Below are positions 7,379 to 16,551 of a DNA stretch of 64,000 bases, in pieces. The position numbers were made by a program, and so were the translations under genes. How positions within the stretch are numbered: the stretch's first letter is position 1; the number at the start of each line of letters is the position of its first letter. Below the pieces are notes generated by a model. The model was not told where the DNA came from. It saw nothing but the letters and a program-made list of their open reading frames with translations, and did no database searches. The stretch is from Spirochaetota bacterium (lineage in GTDB: Bacteria; Spirochaetota; UBA4802; UBA5550), in contig JALOTL010000009.1 of NCBI GenBank assembly GCA_025457915.1, positions 1 through 64,000 on the forward strand, written 5' to 3'.

Positions 7379-9145
7379 TCACGTTGAAAAAATCCCGATA
7401 AACGAGCCGTTTAAAACATCCACGAGCCCCCTGTCAGTGATCCTTATCTCAGGTATGACGGGAAGCGCGAGAAAACTGACGGTCATGAAAATATTTTCCA
7501 TCCTCGCGCCCATTTTTTTCGTCATCTCCTTGAGCAGGTCGTATGTGTTTGCGACCTTCTCGGCTTTATAAGTCGACATCAGGCCCCCGATTTTAAGCGG
7601 CAGGTACATGACCATGTCAGAGTCCACAGCGGCGATCCCTCCGCCATGGTCGATCAGATAATCCGCGGCCCTGGCCATGCTTCTGTCGTCCATACCGACA
7701 ACGATCAGGTTATGGCTGTCGTGGGCTATGGTGGAAGCTATTGCGCCCCTTTTAAGTCCAAGCCCTTTTACCAGTCCCACAAAATGCCCTCCGGTCATCC
7801 TGTGCCTCTCGAAAACGGCGATTTTTGCAAGGTCCTTTTCGGGAGATGCGTTTATGACGCCTCCATCCGGGGCCATGTCTTCAAGAGAAATTTTTGTTAA
7901 AATAGTCTCTGGCAGTATTTCCATTACCCGCACCCTGACGCTGCTTGAATCTGCCGCAGTTTTTATTCGGAAAGCATCAGGTGATATTCTTCCCGGCAGC
8001 CTGACGCTGTAGTAGAATTCAGAGAAATCATGTTCTGGCATTTCAAGGGCCAGGGCGCCGTTTTTTACCGCCATTTCACCGTTATGGACTAGAAGTTCCG
8101 TTGTTAAGTCCTTGAGGCTGTTGAATACGGCTATATTTGCCCTGTAACCCGGCAATATCAAGCCGACAGGAGGCAGGGAGTGAAATTTTAAAAATCTATC
8201 AAGATAAATCGCCGGGTTTATTGTCGCCATTGAGACCGCGGTCAGGGTGGATTCTTCCAATCCGCAGCCGGTCGTTTCAGAGATAATATCCCTGGCCCTT
8301 TTGACCGTCCGGTCCATGTGTCCTGATTTTTCAAGCTCACGGGGAGAAAGATCGTCTGAACAAAGCATGCATCGTGAAAGCTTCCCGCTTCTTTTGACAA
8401 TGGAGGGAAGTATTTTGTCCAGGTCCTTTTCCGCGCTTCCGTACCTGATGGCCAGGAACAGGCCCTTTTCCAGCTTTTCCATGGCCTCGTCAGGATCGGA
8501 TGTCTCATGATCGTTCATGATGCGGACGATGCCGTCGCACCTGTCGTTGGATATATACGACGAAAGATCATCCCCCCGCAGGCCGGGGCAGTGGCCGTCG
8601 ACAATCTTGCCGAAATCATATACCGCGTCGACTTTTTTTCTCGCGGTCCCGGCGCCGTGAATGATGTCCTGGAAATCCATCATTTCCGCCAGCCCGTATA
8701 CCCTGTCGTTTTTCATGTAGTGAATGATGTCTTCAATAGTAATAACCGAGGCTGAAGTTTCAAGATCCGTGGCCGGAACGCATGACGGGACCCCAAGGTA
8801 AATGTCTATCGGAAGCCTCCGCGATATATCGATGAATGCGTCCATCGCCTTTCTTCCGAACACATTCACGATTTCGTGGGGATCCGCAAGTACGCACGTG
8901 GTCCCGTGAATGATGCTCTCCCTTGCAAACTGAACGGGTGACAACATGCTGCTTTCGATGTGGATATGGGAATCTATTAAACCGGGTGAAACATATTTTC
9001 CGCTTACATCGACGATTTCAGCTTTGTCCGGTATGCTTCCGTCGTTTATGATTTCCGTGATCAGGCCGTCAGAAACGAGCACATCGGCCCTGGCAACAAC
9101 CATATTCTTGAGATCAAGGATGTTTCCGCCTCTTAACAGCATCAT
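7379..9145 (-). CDS. ade: Adenine deaminase
   Basis: The 588-residue amidohydrolase matches the usual length of bacterial adenine deaminase, which converts adenine to hypoxanthine and ammonia with a two-metal site. Visible signatures are the metal-binding PGLIDSHIHIESSM, CVLADPHEIVNVFG, GLAEMMDF, DGHCPG and CSDDLSP. The C-terminal ~180 residues are the Ade-specific domain (GLVKGLGLKRGAIAS, HDSHNLIVVG). Two adjacent ATGs (9145 and 9142) are possible starts. It diverges from apt, and hpt lies just beyond apt, so the three form a purine-salvage neighbourhood: Ade makes the base used by Hpt, and competes with Apt for adenine. Confidence 0.95.
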   Translation of the reverse strand: MMLLRGGNILDLKNMVVARADVLVSDGLITEIINDGSIPDKAEIVDVSGKYVSPGLIDSHIHIESSMLSPVQFARESIIHGTTCVLADPHEIVNVFGRKAMDAFIDISRRLPIDIYLGVPSCVPATDLETSASVITIEDIIHYMKNDRVYGLAEMMDFQDIIHGAGTARKKVDAVYDFGKIVDGHCPGLRGDDLSSYISNDRCDGIVRIMNDHETSDPDEAMEKLEKGLFLAIRYGSAEKDLDKILPSIVKRSGKLSRCMLCSDDLSPRELEKSGHMDRTVKRARDIISETTGCGLEESTLTAVSMATINPAIYLDRFLKFHSLPPVGLILPGYRANIAVFNSLKDLTTELLVHNGEMAVKNGALALEMPEHDFSEFYYSVRLPGRISPDAFRIKTAADSSSVRVRVMEILPETILTKISLEDMAPDGGVINASPEKDLAKIAVFERHRMTGGHFVGLVKGLGLKRGAIASTIAHDSHNLIVVGMDDRSMARAADYLIDHGGGIAAVDSDMVMYLPLKIGGLMSTYKAEKVANTYDLLKEMTKKMGARMENIFMTVSFLALPVIPEIRITDRGLVDVLNGSFIGIFST

Positions 9146-9176
9146 CTGATACGTCCGCCGGTAATTTGAATTTGAT

Positions 9177-9206
9177 TTGACAACATTGTTTATTTAATAC
9201 TGATAT
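9177..9206 (+). promoter_or_regulatory. Possible promoter of apt
   Basis: TTGACA (9177-9182), 18-base spacer, TGATAT (9201-9206), in the 132-base gap between divergent ade and apt. The -35 is perfect and the -10 is weak. It predicts a leader of about 65 bases for apt. Confidence 0.35.
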
Positions 9207-9277
9207 GCATGTAAAGATTTATCCTGTATAAATATACAACTTTACGAATATTACATCAATAAAATTGGAGATTCCGC

Positions 9278-9805
9278 ATGGCCATAAAATCCAAGATAAG
9301 GACCGTTCCCCATTTTCCCAAGGAGGGGATAATGTTCAGGGACATCACCACTCTCCTGAAAGATGCGCAGGGTTTCAGGAAAGTCGTGGACGAACTTGTG
9401 CAGAGATATACCGGCGAGGGCATTGATATAGTCGTAGGCCTCGAGGCAAGGGGCTTCATACTCGGGGGAGCCGTGGCCCATCAGCTCGGCAAGGGTTTCG
9501 TGCCGATACGAAAGGCCGGCAAGCTCCCGGCAGAAACCGAATCCTATGAGTACAAGCTTGAATACGGATCGGACACGATAGAGATACACAGGGATTCGAT
9601 TAACAAGGGCGACAGGGTGCTTCTAATAGACGATCTCCTTGCCACGGGCGGTACGGCGATGGCAGGAGCGAAACTCATCGAGAAGCTCGGCGGTAAAATA
9701 GTTGAAATGGCTTTCATAATAGATCTCCCTGATGTCGGCGGGAGGAAGAAGATAGAAAAGGAAGGATACAAGGTGTTTGCCCTGTGTGAATTTGAGGGGG
9801 AGTAG
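9278..9805 (+). CDS. apt: Adenine phosphoribosyltransferase
   Basis: The 175-residue protein converts adenine plus PRPP to AMP. It has the type I PRTase PRPP-binding loop [14 protein letters not shown] (residues 122-135) and the Apt-specific features [12 protein letters not shown] near the N-terminus, [10 protein letters not shown] and [10 protein letters not shown]. Length and order are standard for bacterial Apt. The ATG follows a TTGGAGA site. It diverges from ade and converges on hpt with only 3 bases between the stop codons. Confidence 0.97.
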   Translation: MAIKSKIRTVPHFPKEGIMFRDITTLLKDAQGFRKVVDELVQRYTGEGIDIVVGLEARGFILGGAVAHQLGKGFVPIRKAGKLPAETESYEYKLEYGSDTIEIHRDSINKGDRVLLIDDLLATGGTAMAGAKLIEKLGGKIVEMAFIIDLPDVGGRKKIEKEGYKVFALCEFEGE

Positions 9806-9808
9806 GGG

Positions 9809-10516
9809 TCAGCGGAACGTTTTTTCGTTGATCGATACAATAAACGGGAGGTTCCTCAATTCCTGTGACGCATCAATTCCGTAACCGGCCACCCAGATGT
9901 CCTTCACGTTAAAACCGGTATAGCTGACCTTTATGCCGTTCCTCATTTCCTTCACGCGGCTTGACGGATTTTTCAGCTCCTTGTTGATGAGACTGCATAT
10001 TTTCAATGATCCGACCTTTCTTTCATTTACAAGGTAATTTACAAGCCATGTCAGCGTGAAACCCTGGTCCACTATGTCCTCTATCAGGAGGACATCACTG
10101 TTTTTCATATCCTTCGGTTCAAGGTCAAGCCTTACAGTCCTGTATTCCTCGCTGCTGCTTTTGATCGTCCTGTCGTAGACACTGGTTTTTATCAGGTGGA
10201 TCTCCAAACCGGCGCTTAAGAACGTATAGAGCTCCCTTGACAGGTCGGATGCGAAAAACATGGCGCCGGTTAATACGACAATGGCGTCGAGCTTCCGTGA
10301 ACCCGCGTAATCATGCCCGATATCCTTTGCCATCGACCTGATTCTTTTGCGTATGCAGTCGTCCGGGATTAGCAGGTTCATGATCCTGTCGTCAAGCCTG
10401 AGCCTCGCGGAGAGCCGCCTGTGGCTTTCAATGTCCGATTCATGGTCCATCACGCCGTTTTCCCCGACCATTATTGTCTGGGCGTAATCGCTTTCGTTGA
10501 TTATTCTCGGTTCCAT
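9809..10516 (-). CDS. hpt: Hypoxanthine phosphoribosyltransferase with N-terminal extension
   Basis: A type I PRTase whose PRPP loop VLLIEDIVDQGFTL and LTGAMFFASDLSREL segment identify hypoxanthine/guanine phosphoribosyltransferase, which turns hypoxanthine plus PRPP into IMP. GYGIDASQELRNLPFI near the C-terminus is the usual Hpt base-binding end. The protein has 235 residues against about 180 normally; the extra ~60 residues at the N-terminus have no known motif. Two adjacent ATGs (10519, 10516) follow GAGG; I took 10516 for better spacing. A longer frame from 10549 would overlap the upstream gene. It is the last gene of the minus-strand operon that begins with the dprA-like gene. Confidence 0.9.
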   Translation of the reverse strand: MEPRIINESDYAQTIMVGENGVMDHESDIESHRRLSARLRLDDRIMNLLIPDDCIRKRIRSMAKDIGHDYAGSRKLDAIVVLTGAMFFASDLSRELYTFLSAGLEIHLIKTSVYDRTIKSSSEEYRTVRLDLEPKDMKNSDVLLIEDIVDQGFTLTWLVNYLVNERKVGSLKICSLINKELKNPSSRVKEMRNGIKVSYTGFNVKDIWVAGYGIDASQELRNLPFIVSINEKTFR

Positions 10517-10520
10517 CATT

Positions 10521-11978
10521 CTACCTCGGTCCGCGACCTGACCATACATACATCGCGATTGAAGCCGCTGTCGCCGTGTTCAGGGACTCGATTTTTTCAT
10601 TTACCGGTATGGATGCGGCGGCTTTCCTGAATTTTTCCGGGAGCCCTGGACCTTCTATTCCCGGCAGGAGCGCGAAGCTTTCCGGAAAATCCACCACGGA
10701 GATATCCGTTCCGTTTTTATCCAGCGGTATGATATTTATCGCTCCAGAATATTTCTCGAGGTCCATTATCGATGGACCCTTTACCATGTCTGCCTTGAAA
10801 ACCGCGCCTGAAGAAGCCCTTACCGATTTCGGATGGAACGGATTGGCGGCTTCCCTGAGCAGTATTATTCGATCAATCCCGAATCCTACAGCTGATCTTA
10901 TAACGGAACCTACGTTTTCCGGGTCCTGGAACGGCACCATCAGGCTGCAGCCGCGCCCGAGACTGCCGTCCCATTCATGCAACTCTGGGGTTTTAATCAC
11001 CATCAGCGGCCCTGAGGTATTGAATACGTCAAGCTCGGAGTAAAGCGCTTTTTTCAGCAGCAGGAGCTTTCCCTCCCGGGCGAATTTTTTGATGCGGCCG
11101 TCAAAACCGGGGTCCGACTCGCCGTATCCATCGTAGATGATAAGTTCGACCGCATCAATTATCACTTCGTCGATAAGTTCCTGGATCATTTTTTTACCGT
11201 GGACCGTAGTCATCCCCTGTTTCCTGATCCCGTCCGGGCTCAGGAGCCCCTTGATTTTTTTATATCTTTTATTGTCCGCTGACGTTACCGTGACCCCGAT
11301 CGTTTCATGCGGATCCAGCATTATTCTATACATGAACAGATAGGAGTCTGTGATTTTTTTAAACGAGACGAGCCTCCTGTCGTATGACGTGCCGGGCAGG
11401 ACATAGCGCGTATCGCCTTCGAATTCAAAGTTGGTTTTGGAATACTGGTCCAGATCTTCAATTTCGCGCGAAACCTCGGGGCCTTTCATGAAAATAACCG
11501 TTCCACCGCGCGGAAGAAAATGATCAACCCTGCGGAGTGTTTCATTGATGGGTTCGAATGCCCGTGTAATTACCGAGTTTACTTTGAAATGCGATTTGTC
11601 TGTGATCATGTGGGGATATATTTCGATGCCGTCGAGCTCCAGCTCGCGGATGAGGATTTTCAGGAATTCAACGCGTTTTTTTTTCGGCTCGCTCAGGATC
11701 ATATCCAGACCCGGCATCAGTATTTTTATCGGAACCCCGGGAAAACCCGCGCCTGTGCCGATATCAAGCAGAGGGCCGGTGATGTCGGTCAGCTTCGTGA
11801 CCATCATGGAATCGATGAAATGCTTTTCGGCGATATCCTCGAATCTTTTAAGTCTCGTGAGGTCGAATTCATCATTATATTTTTCAAGCAGGCCGTAATA
11901 TACGGCGAATGAATCTATCTGGCGGGTGTTCAGTGAATATCCGGCTGATTTGAATAATTCAGCCAGTCTTTTTTCCAT
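10521..11978 (-). CDS. rsmG: Fusion of RsmG (16S rRNA m7G methyltransferase) and SpoU/TrmH-family RNA 2'-O-methyltransferase
   Basis: One 485-residue reading frame holds two enzymes. Residues 1-210 are RsmG/GidB, which methylates N7 of G527 in 16S rRNA: SAM motif LLDIGTGAGFPG (70-81), then SEPKKKRVEFL and VITRAFEP. Residues from about 220 to 485 are a SPOUT methyltransferase: an N-terminal substrate-binding part (KKIKGLLSPDGIRKQG) and the three knot motifs PENVGSVIRSA (353-363), LPGIEGPGLPEK (438-449) and IPVNEKIESLNTATAAS (457-473). No stop codon or restart site separates the halves. I set the start at the ATG after AGGAG, just past the hisS stop. SpoU enzymes normally add a 2'-O-methyl group to rRNA or tRNA; the target here is unknown. 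Both domain assignments are strong. Confidence 0.92.
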   Translation of the reverse strand: MEKRLAELFKSAGYSLNTRQIDSFAVYYGLLEKYNDEFDLTRLKRFEDIAEKHFIDSMMVTKLTDITGPLLDIGTGAGFPGVPIKILMPGLDMILSEPKKKRVEFLKILIRELELDGIEIYPHMITDKSHFKVNSVITRAFEPINETLRRVDHFLPRGGTVIFMKGPEVSREIEDLDQYSKTNFEFEGDTRYVLPGTSYDRRLVSFKKITDSYLFMYRIMLDPHETIGVTVTSADNKRYKKIKGLLSPDGIRKQGMTTVHGKKMIQELIDEVIIDAVELIIYDGYGESDPGFDGRIKKFAREGKLLLLKKALYSELDVFNTSGPLMVIKTPELHEWDGSLGRGCSLMVPFQDPENVGSVIRSAVGFGIDRIILLREAANPFHPKSVRASSGAVFKADMVKGPSIMDLEKYSGAINIIPLDKNGTDISVVDFPESFALLPGIEGPGLPEKFRKAAASIPVNEKIESLNTATAASIAMYVWSGRGPR

Positions 11979-12003
11979 GTCGGGAACTCCTGTCATTTGA
12001 GGG

Positions 12004-13257
12004 TCATCGCGCAACCATTTTTTCGATGGTTTCAATCAGGGCGGATTCAGATATGGATACCTGTTCGCCTGTATCAAGTCTTTTGACGGTAAAATTGTTC
12101 GACGAGATTTCATCCTGGCCGATGACTATGCATGCCTTTGCCTTTTCACGGTCGGCCCTTTTGAATTGTGCCTTGAAACTCCTTTCGTTGGGATCGAGAT
12201 CAGCTGAATAGCCGTTTTTCCTGATGAGTTTTGCGGCTGACACGGCTTTTTCCAGGGCCTCCCCGCCGACGTGTACAAGATAAACGTCGACGCCATCGTC
12301 AACAGTCACGACGCCTTCCAGCATAAGCATGATCCTTTCAATACCGGCCGCAAAACCCACTGCGGGAGTGGACCTGCCGCCGAATTGTTCCACAAGGTTG
12401 TCGTATCTTCCCCCTGCGGCAAAGGCATTCTGGCCCCCGAGCTTTTCCGTCACGAATTCGAAAGTAGTCCTTGTATAGTAATCGAGGCCGCGCACCAGGA
12501 GGGGGTCCTCGGTGTATTTTGTTCCACCGGAGTCGAGATGCGCCTTCAGTTTCGAATGATGGTCACCGCATTCACCGCATATGTATCCGGTTATGGGCGG
12601 CGATCCGCTTTTAAGGGCCGAGCATGATTCCTTCTTGCAGTCAAGGATCCTGAGGGGATTCTTTTCAAGCCTGCGCTTGCAGTCATCGCAAAGCAGGTCC
12701 CTCTTCGAGGAAAAATATTTTTTCAGATCGGCTATGTATGCGGGTCTGCATGCCGGACAGCCTATGGAATTTATGATAAGGGTATAGTCGCGGATCCCGA
12801 GCCTGTCCGTGATGTCCTCCATCATGGAAATGACCTCGTAATCGTAATAAGGGTTGCCGTCGCCGAAAAGCTCCGCGCCGAACTGGTTGAACTGCCTGAG
12901 TCTTCCCTTCTGCGGCCTTTCGGCCCTGAACATGGGTCCGATATAAAAAAGTTTGCATAGGGCGAGGCGGTTGTATTCACCGTTTTCCGCGTAGGCGCGG
13001 ACTACGGAGGCCGTGCCTTCCGGCCTCAGGGTAAGATTCCTTCCCCCCCTGTCCTCGAAGGTGAACATCTCCTTCGAAACTATGTCAGTCTCGTTCCCGA
13101 TTCCACGTGCGAAAACATCGGTATATTCCATGACAGGAATTATTATTTCCCTGTAATTCATAAGCCTGAAGGATTGCCTTGCCGACCCGGTGATTAAATT
13201 CCACAGCGGGATTTTGTCCGGAAATATGTCATCGATTCCTGGAGGTTTCTGGATCAT
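12004..13257 (-). CDS. hisS: Histidyl-tRNA synthetase
   Basis: The 417-residue class II synthetase attaches His to tRNA-His. Motif 2 region LRPEGTASVVRAYAENG, the His-specific GLDYYTRTTFE signature and the motif 3 arginine in AAGIERIMLML are present. The C-terminal 90 or so residues form the anticodon-binding domain (VDVYLVHVGGEALEKA to VSISESALIETIEKM). A Cys pair inside the insertion domain (CDDCKRR, ICGECGDHH) may bind zinc. The start at 13257 follows AAAAAGGAGAA; an in-frame ATG further upstream lacks this site and overlaps the U32 gene. It sits in the middle of the dprA-like to hpt operon. Confidence 0.97.
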   Translation of the reverse strand: MIQKPPGIDDIFPDKIPLWNLITGSARQSFRLMNYREIIIPVMEYTDVFARGIGNETDIVSKEMFTFEDRGGRNLTLRPEGTASVVRAYAENGEYNRLALCKLFYIGPMFRAERPQKGRLRQFNQFGAELFGDGNPYYDYEVISMMEDITDRLGIRDYTLIINSIGCPACRPAYIADLKKYFSSKRDLLCDDCKRRLEKNPLRILDCKKESCSALKSGSPPITGYICGECGDHHSKLKAHLDSGGTKYTEDPLLVRGLDYYTRTTFEFVTEKLGGQNAFAAGGRYDNLVEQFGGRSTPAVGFAAGIERIMLMLEGVVTVDDGVDVYLVHVGGEALEKAVSAAKLIRKNGYSADLDPNERSFKAQFKRADREKAKACIVIGQDEISSNNFTVKRLDTGEQVSISESALIETIEKMVAR

Positions 13258-13270
13258 CGGGTTCTCCTTT

Positions 13271-14503
13271 TTAGCTGAGCCTTTTCCTGAAGATGGCATC
13301 GTCAGCAACCGGTTCATCGAAAACCACGGTATAATTTTCCGCCGGCCTTGCCATGTTGACGGATCCGCCGTCCCTGTCTATTATCTCCATAACCCTGCAC
13401 CTGCCGTCAATGATTTTGTTTTTTATCGGATAAATTGCATCAAGTTCGTCGCCGATCCTTATCGGATTGGCGGCCATGATTTCTATACTGCTGCCTGCTC
13501 CCATTGATGATTTATATCCCATGAACTGGGACCTTTTGATATATGGCGTTCCGGTGAATCCCATTTCTCCGAATTCGTTGAATAGATCGTCGGTGTACGG
13601 CCTGTGGCTTACAAGGTCGAGCTCTTCCTTCCAGAAGGGAAGGTTGTCCATGAATTCCCCGTCCGTCGCAGCCATGGATGCGTGCCTGTAAATCCTTGTG
13701 ACATTGGCGGTGTAATAGAGGGACTTCATCCTCCCCTCAATTTTAAAAGCGTCGACCCCTGCCTTCGAATATTGCCTTATTTTTTCTATAAGGCAGAGAT
13801 CTTTCGAGGAAATTATCTCGGTCCCGTCCTCGTGCTCGATCAAGTCAAGATAGCTCCCCGGCCTTTTTTTTTCGACAAGGGAATATTTCCACCTGCACGG
13901 ATGCGAGCAGTCGCCCATGTTGGCGTCCCTGCCCGAGAGATATCTGCTCATCAGGCATCTCCCGGAATAAGATATACAGAGCGCTCCATGTACGAATACT
14001 TCTATTTCAGCGTCTGTCTCGCCGCGGATCATTTTTATTTCATCCAGTGTTGTCTCCCTCGCGAGGACTATCCGCTTGAATCCGATGCTGTTCCAGAATT
14101 TTATCGAGAGATGGTTAAGGGTCGACATCTGCGTGGAAAGATGAAGGTCGGCACTGGTTCCTGTTTCCCTGATAAGCATCATCATCCCTGGATCGGAAAC
14201 CATCAATGCGTCAAAACCGATGCCGTCAAGGAGAGAAATATATTCCCTCGCGGCGGAAATATCATTTTCATGCAGAAATGAATTAAGCAGGAACACGGTC
14301 CTCACGCCGCTTTCAAGGCAGAATTTTACTGCATCGCGGATTTCCTGAATTGAAAAATTGTCTGCCCTGACCCGGAGATTGTGAAAGTCGCCCCCGAAGT
14401 ATACGGCATCGGCCCCATACCGGACTGCGAATTTCAGTTTTTCGGGATTGCCGGCCGGAGATACTATCTCGGGCCTAGATTTTCTGCCTGTCGATGAATC
14501 CAT
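13271..14503 (-). CDS. trhP: Peptidase U32 family protein (TrhP/YegQ-type tRNA hydroxylation protein)
   Basis: The 410-residue protein starts with PEIVSPAGNPEKLKFAVRYG, typical of U32 proteins. It has the family signature region HGALCISYSGRCLMS followed by a Cys-rich stretch (GDCSHPCRWKY), where conserved cysteines may bind an Fe-S cluster. The length and single U32 core fit TrhP (prephenate-dependent 5-hydroxyuridine formation at the tRNA wobble position) better than RlhA, which is longer. The start overlaps the mltG end by 29 bases, implying coupling. Neighbouring hisS and an RNA methyltransferase agree with a tRNA/rRNA modification role. Family certain; TrhP versus another U32 subfamily is probable only. 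Confidence 0.8.
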   Translation of the reverse strand: MDSSTGRKSRPEIVSPAGNPEKLKFAVRYGADAVYFGGDFHNLRVRADNFSIQEIRDAVKFCLESGVRTVFLLNSFLHENDISAAREYISLLDGIGFDALMVSDPGMMMLIRETGTSADLHLSTQMSTLNHLSIKFWNSIGFKRIVLARETTLDEIKMIRGETDAEIEVFVHGALCISYSGRCLMSRYLSGRDANMGDCSHPCRWKYSLVEKKRPGSYLDLIEHEDGTEIISSKDLCLIEKIRQYSKAGVDAFKIEGRMKSLYYTANVTRIYRHASMAATDGEFMDNLPFWKEELDLVSHRPYTDDLFNEFGEMGFTGTPYIKRSQFMGYKSSMGAGSSIEIMAANPIRIGDELDAIYPIKNKIIDGRCRVMEIIDRDGGSVNMARPAENYTVVFDEPVADDAIFRKRLS

Positions 14504-15479
14504 TTTTTTTCTTGCCCTTCTGGTAATAATCCACGGCCCGGTTGTGTTCCCTCAGCGTTTTTGAAAAATAATGGGAGCCGTCGTTTCTCGCCACGAAATA
14601 AAGGAAATCGGTTTTTTCCGGTTCAAGGGCGGCCTTTATCGATTCAATCCCGGGCGAACAGATTGGCGTAGGAGGGAGGTTTTTATAAAGATAAGTGTTG
14701 TAGGGTGAATCGAATTCAAGATCCCTGTATCCTATCCTGCCGCTGAATTTTTTCAGGGCGTACCTGATAGTGGGATCACAATCAAGCTTCATCCCGCCGG
14801 CGAGCCTGTTTATGAAAACGGATGAAATATATTTTCGCTCTACGGGTTTTTTTGCTTCCTTTTCAATGAGAGAGGCGAGGGTAAGAATGCCGTGTAATCC
14901 GAGATTTGAATTGCCTTCCTCAATGTCTGATTCCTTTAAATGCTTCCTCAAGTTGGAATGCATGGCCGATATCACGTCCCTAGGATCGCTCGATTCGGGA
15001 AAAACGTATGTGTCGGGGAAGAGGTATCCCTCGCAAGAATTTGATTTTATTCGCAATGTTTTCAGGAAATCCTCATCGAAGCAGTAATAAATGAAACTTC
15101 CAGACGAAGAGATCCCTGATGAATTCAGCCTCTCCGATATCTGGTAGATGTTGAAGCCTTCCGGGATCGTGATTTTTTTAGTGAGCACGTCGCCCCTGGT
15201 CAGCTTGATGAGTACGCCAAGCATCGACATGCCGGCGTGCAGTTCGTATTTACCAGTCCTCATGTTTTTTTTATTTGTGAGATGCGCGATGGCAAGGAAT
15301 GCCTTTTCGCTTGTTATGAGGTTCTGGTTTTTCAGTCTCCGGGATGTTTTTTTCAGCGGTTCACCGTATCTGACCTCAAAAACCTGGGACTGCATCATCG
15401 ATGGCGGGAGATTGATGTAGAATGCGAGGATTGCGGGGAACGTTAATAATATGATGGTAATGGCCGCGGCTTTTTTCAT
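14475..15479 (-). CDS. mltG: Endolytic murein transglycosylase MltG (YceG-like)
   Basis: The 334-residue protein has one N-terminal membrane helix (residues 2-20) and a YceG domain. The catalytic Glu is in ASLIEKEAKKP, followed by SSVFINRL and LDCDPTIRYAL; YNTYLYKNLPPTPICSPG is the usual C-terminal signature. The N-terminal part (YELHAGMSMLGVLIKLTRG, KKITIPEGFNIYQISERL) is the LysM-like substrate-binding region. Family role: cutting nascent glycan strands at the inner membrane to set their length. The ATG at 15479 lies 13 bases after the dprA-like stop; earlier in-frame starts overlap that gene. It is the second gene of the operon. Confidence 0.95.
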   Translation of the reverse strand: MKKAAAITIILLTFPAILAFYINLPPSMMQSQVFEVRYGEPLKKTSRRLKNQNLITSEKAFLAIAHLTNKKNMRTGKYELHAGMSMLGVLIKLTRGDVLTKKITIPEGFNIYQISERLNSSGISSSGSFIYYCFDEDFLKTLRIKSNSCEGYLFPDTYVFPESSDPRDVISAMHSNLRKHLKESDIEEGNSNLGLHGILTLASLIEKEAKKPVERKYISSVFINRLAGGMKLDCDPTIRYALKKFSGRIGYRDLEFDSPYNTYLYKNLPPTPICSPGIESIKAALEPEKTDFLYFVARNDGSHYFSKTLREHNRAVDYYQKGKKKNGFIDRQKI

Positions 15480-15492
15480 TTTGTCTTTCTGT

Positions 15493-16413
15493 TTAAAATT
15501 TAATAAAGGACACAAGCCTGTCGATATTCGGCACAATGAGATCTCCTTCCTTTTTACCTCTTACCGGGAAACCGCCGAGTTCATCAATGATTTTTTTGTT
15601 TCCGCCTGCGTTTTTTGGATATTCGGAATATTCTGTGGTAAAGAGCGGTATCCCGAGATTTTTTGCTGATTTCGCCGCCTCGAAAATCCCGCCATCATGA
15701 GGAGCCTCGACAATATAAACCGCATATGAAAGCGCCGCCGCGGTCCTGTTTCTTGCGAGCGCCGTGAATTTGGTCGGTTCCGCGTTCGGATAGAACATCG
15801 ATACTATGGCCGTCCTTTCGGCGTCAAATGCATCCTGAAGCGCCGAGGGAACCTTTAACCTGAAAATGCCGTACGGCACGAAGGCTATTGTAGTACCGCC
15901 GTTTTCAAGCGAGGACCTGTGGGCGATCATGTCCGTGCCTGCAGCGAGACCGCTGATAATGGGAATTTTGTGCCTTGCAACTTCCTTGGACGCGATGTAG
16001 GTAATCATTTTTCCCTTTTCGCTGATATCCATGTCGCCGAGAACGGCGATTCCCTTTTCTGAAAGGAGGGATTCATTCCCGAAAACATAAAGAAACGGCG
16101 GTATGCCGGTTTCAAGAATTTCAGTCAGCCTCCGGGGATAGCTGGATGAAAAAAAGGGAATTATTTTTATTCCGGAATCGAGCGTTGATATGTAATCCTC
16201 CTCGATCCTGTCCATGAGCTTTTTGGCTTCGGAAACGGCATTTACTATTTTATCGCTGAAATGAAATTCACCGGATATTTCAGATGGTTCAAGACCGAAG
16301 AGATCCGTTATGGAAAGACTTAATTTTTCAAGCGTGGAGTATATCTCCTTCAAATTACCCGGTCCTATGCCCTTTACGGCATCAAGCGCAATCCAGTATT
16401 TATAATTATGCAT
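15493..16413 (-). CDS. Divergent DprA/Smf-like protein (second copy)
   Basis: The 306-residue protein follows the DprA plan: an N-terminal helix-hairpin region (GIGPGNLKEIYSTLEKL), PFFSSSYPRRLTEILETGIP before the Rossmann core, then SGLAAGTDMIAHRSSLENGG and ALARNRTAAALSYAVYIVEA, equivalents of the DprA segments SGxAxGID..AH and RNR.I..L...V.V.EA. The usual GTRxxxxYG turn is replaced by LGDMDISEKGK, and the C-terminal winged helix of DprA is absent. Canonical DprA binds ssDNA and loads RecA during DNA uptake; whether this copy does so is doubtful. It opens the operon with mltG, trhP, hisS, rsmG-SpoU and hpt. A standard dprA is encoded at 18613-19746. Confidence 0.8.
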   Translation of the reverse strand: MHNYKYWIALDAVKGIGPGNLKEIYSTLEKLSLSITDLFGLEPSEISGEFHFSDKIVNAVSEAKKLMDRIEEDYISTLDSGIKIIPFFSSSYPRRLTEILETGIPPFLYVFGNESLLSEKGIAVLGDMDISEKGKMITYIASKEVARHKIPIISGLAAGTDMIAHRSSLENGGTTIAFVPYGIFRLKVPSALQDAFDAERTAIVSMFYPNAEPTKFTALARNRTAAALSYAVYIVEAPHDGGIFEAAKSAKNLGIPLFTTEYSEYPKNAGGNKKIIDELGGFPVRGKKEGDLIVPNIDRLVSFIKF

Positions 16414-16551
16414 TCAGTTATCCAAAATTTATATAACAAAATATAAAAATTGTATCAGGATATCAATAATTTAACTGTTATTTTGAAATAAAGAATAAAA
16501 TAATTTTCTTTCTATATATACAAATAAATTCGGTAAATGAAATTAATTCCG

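Noticed and set aside
10576-11043. 155-codon plus-strand frame opposite the SpoU domain
   Set aside because: Ser/Pro-rich antisense translation; the minus-strand frame carries all SpoU motifs.
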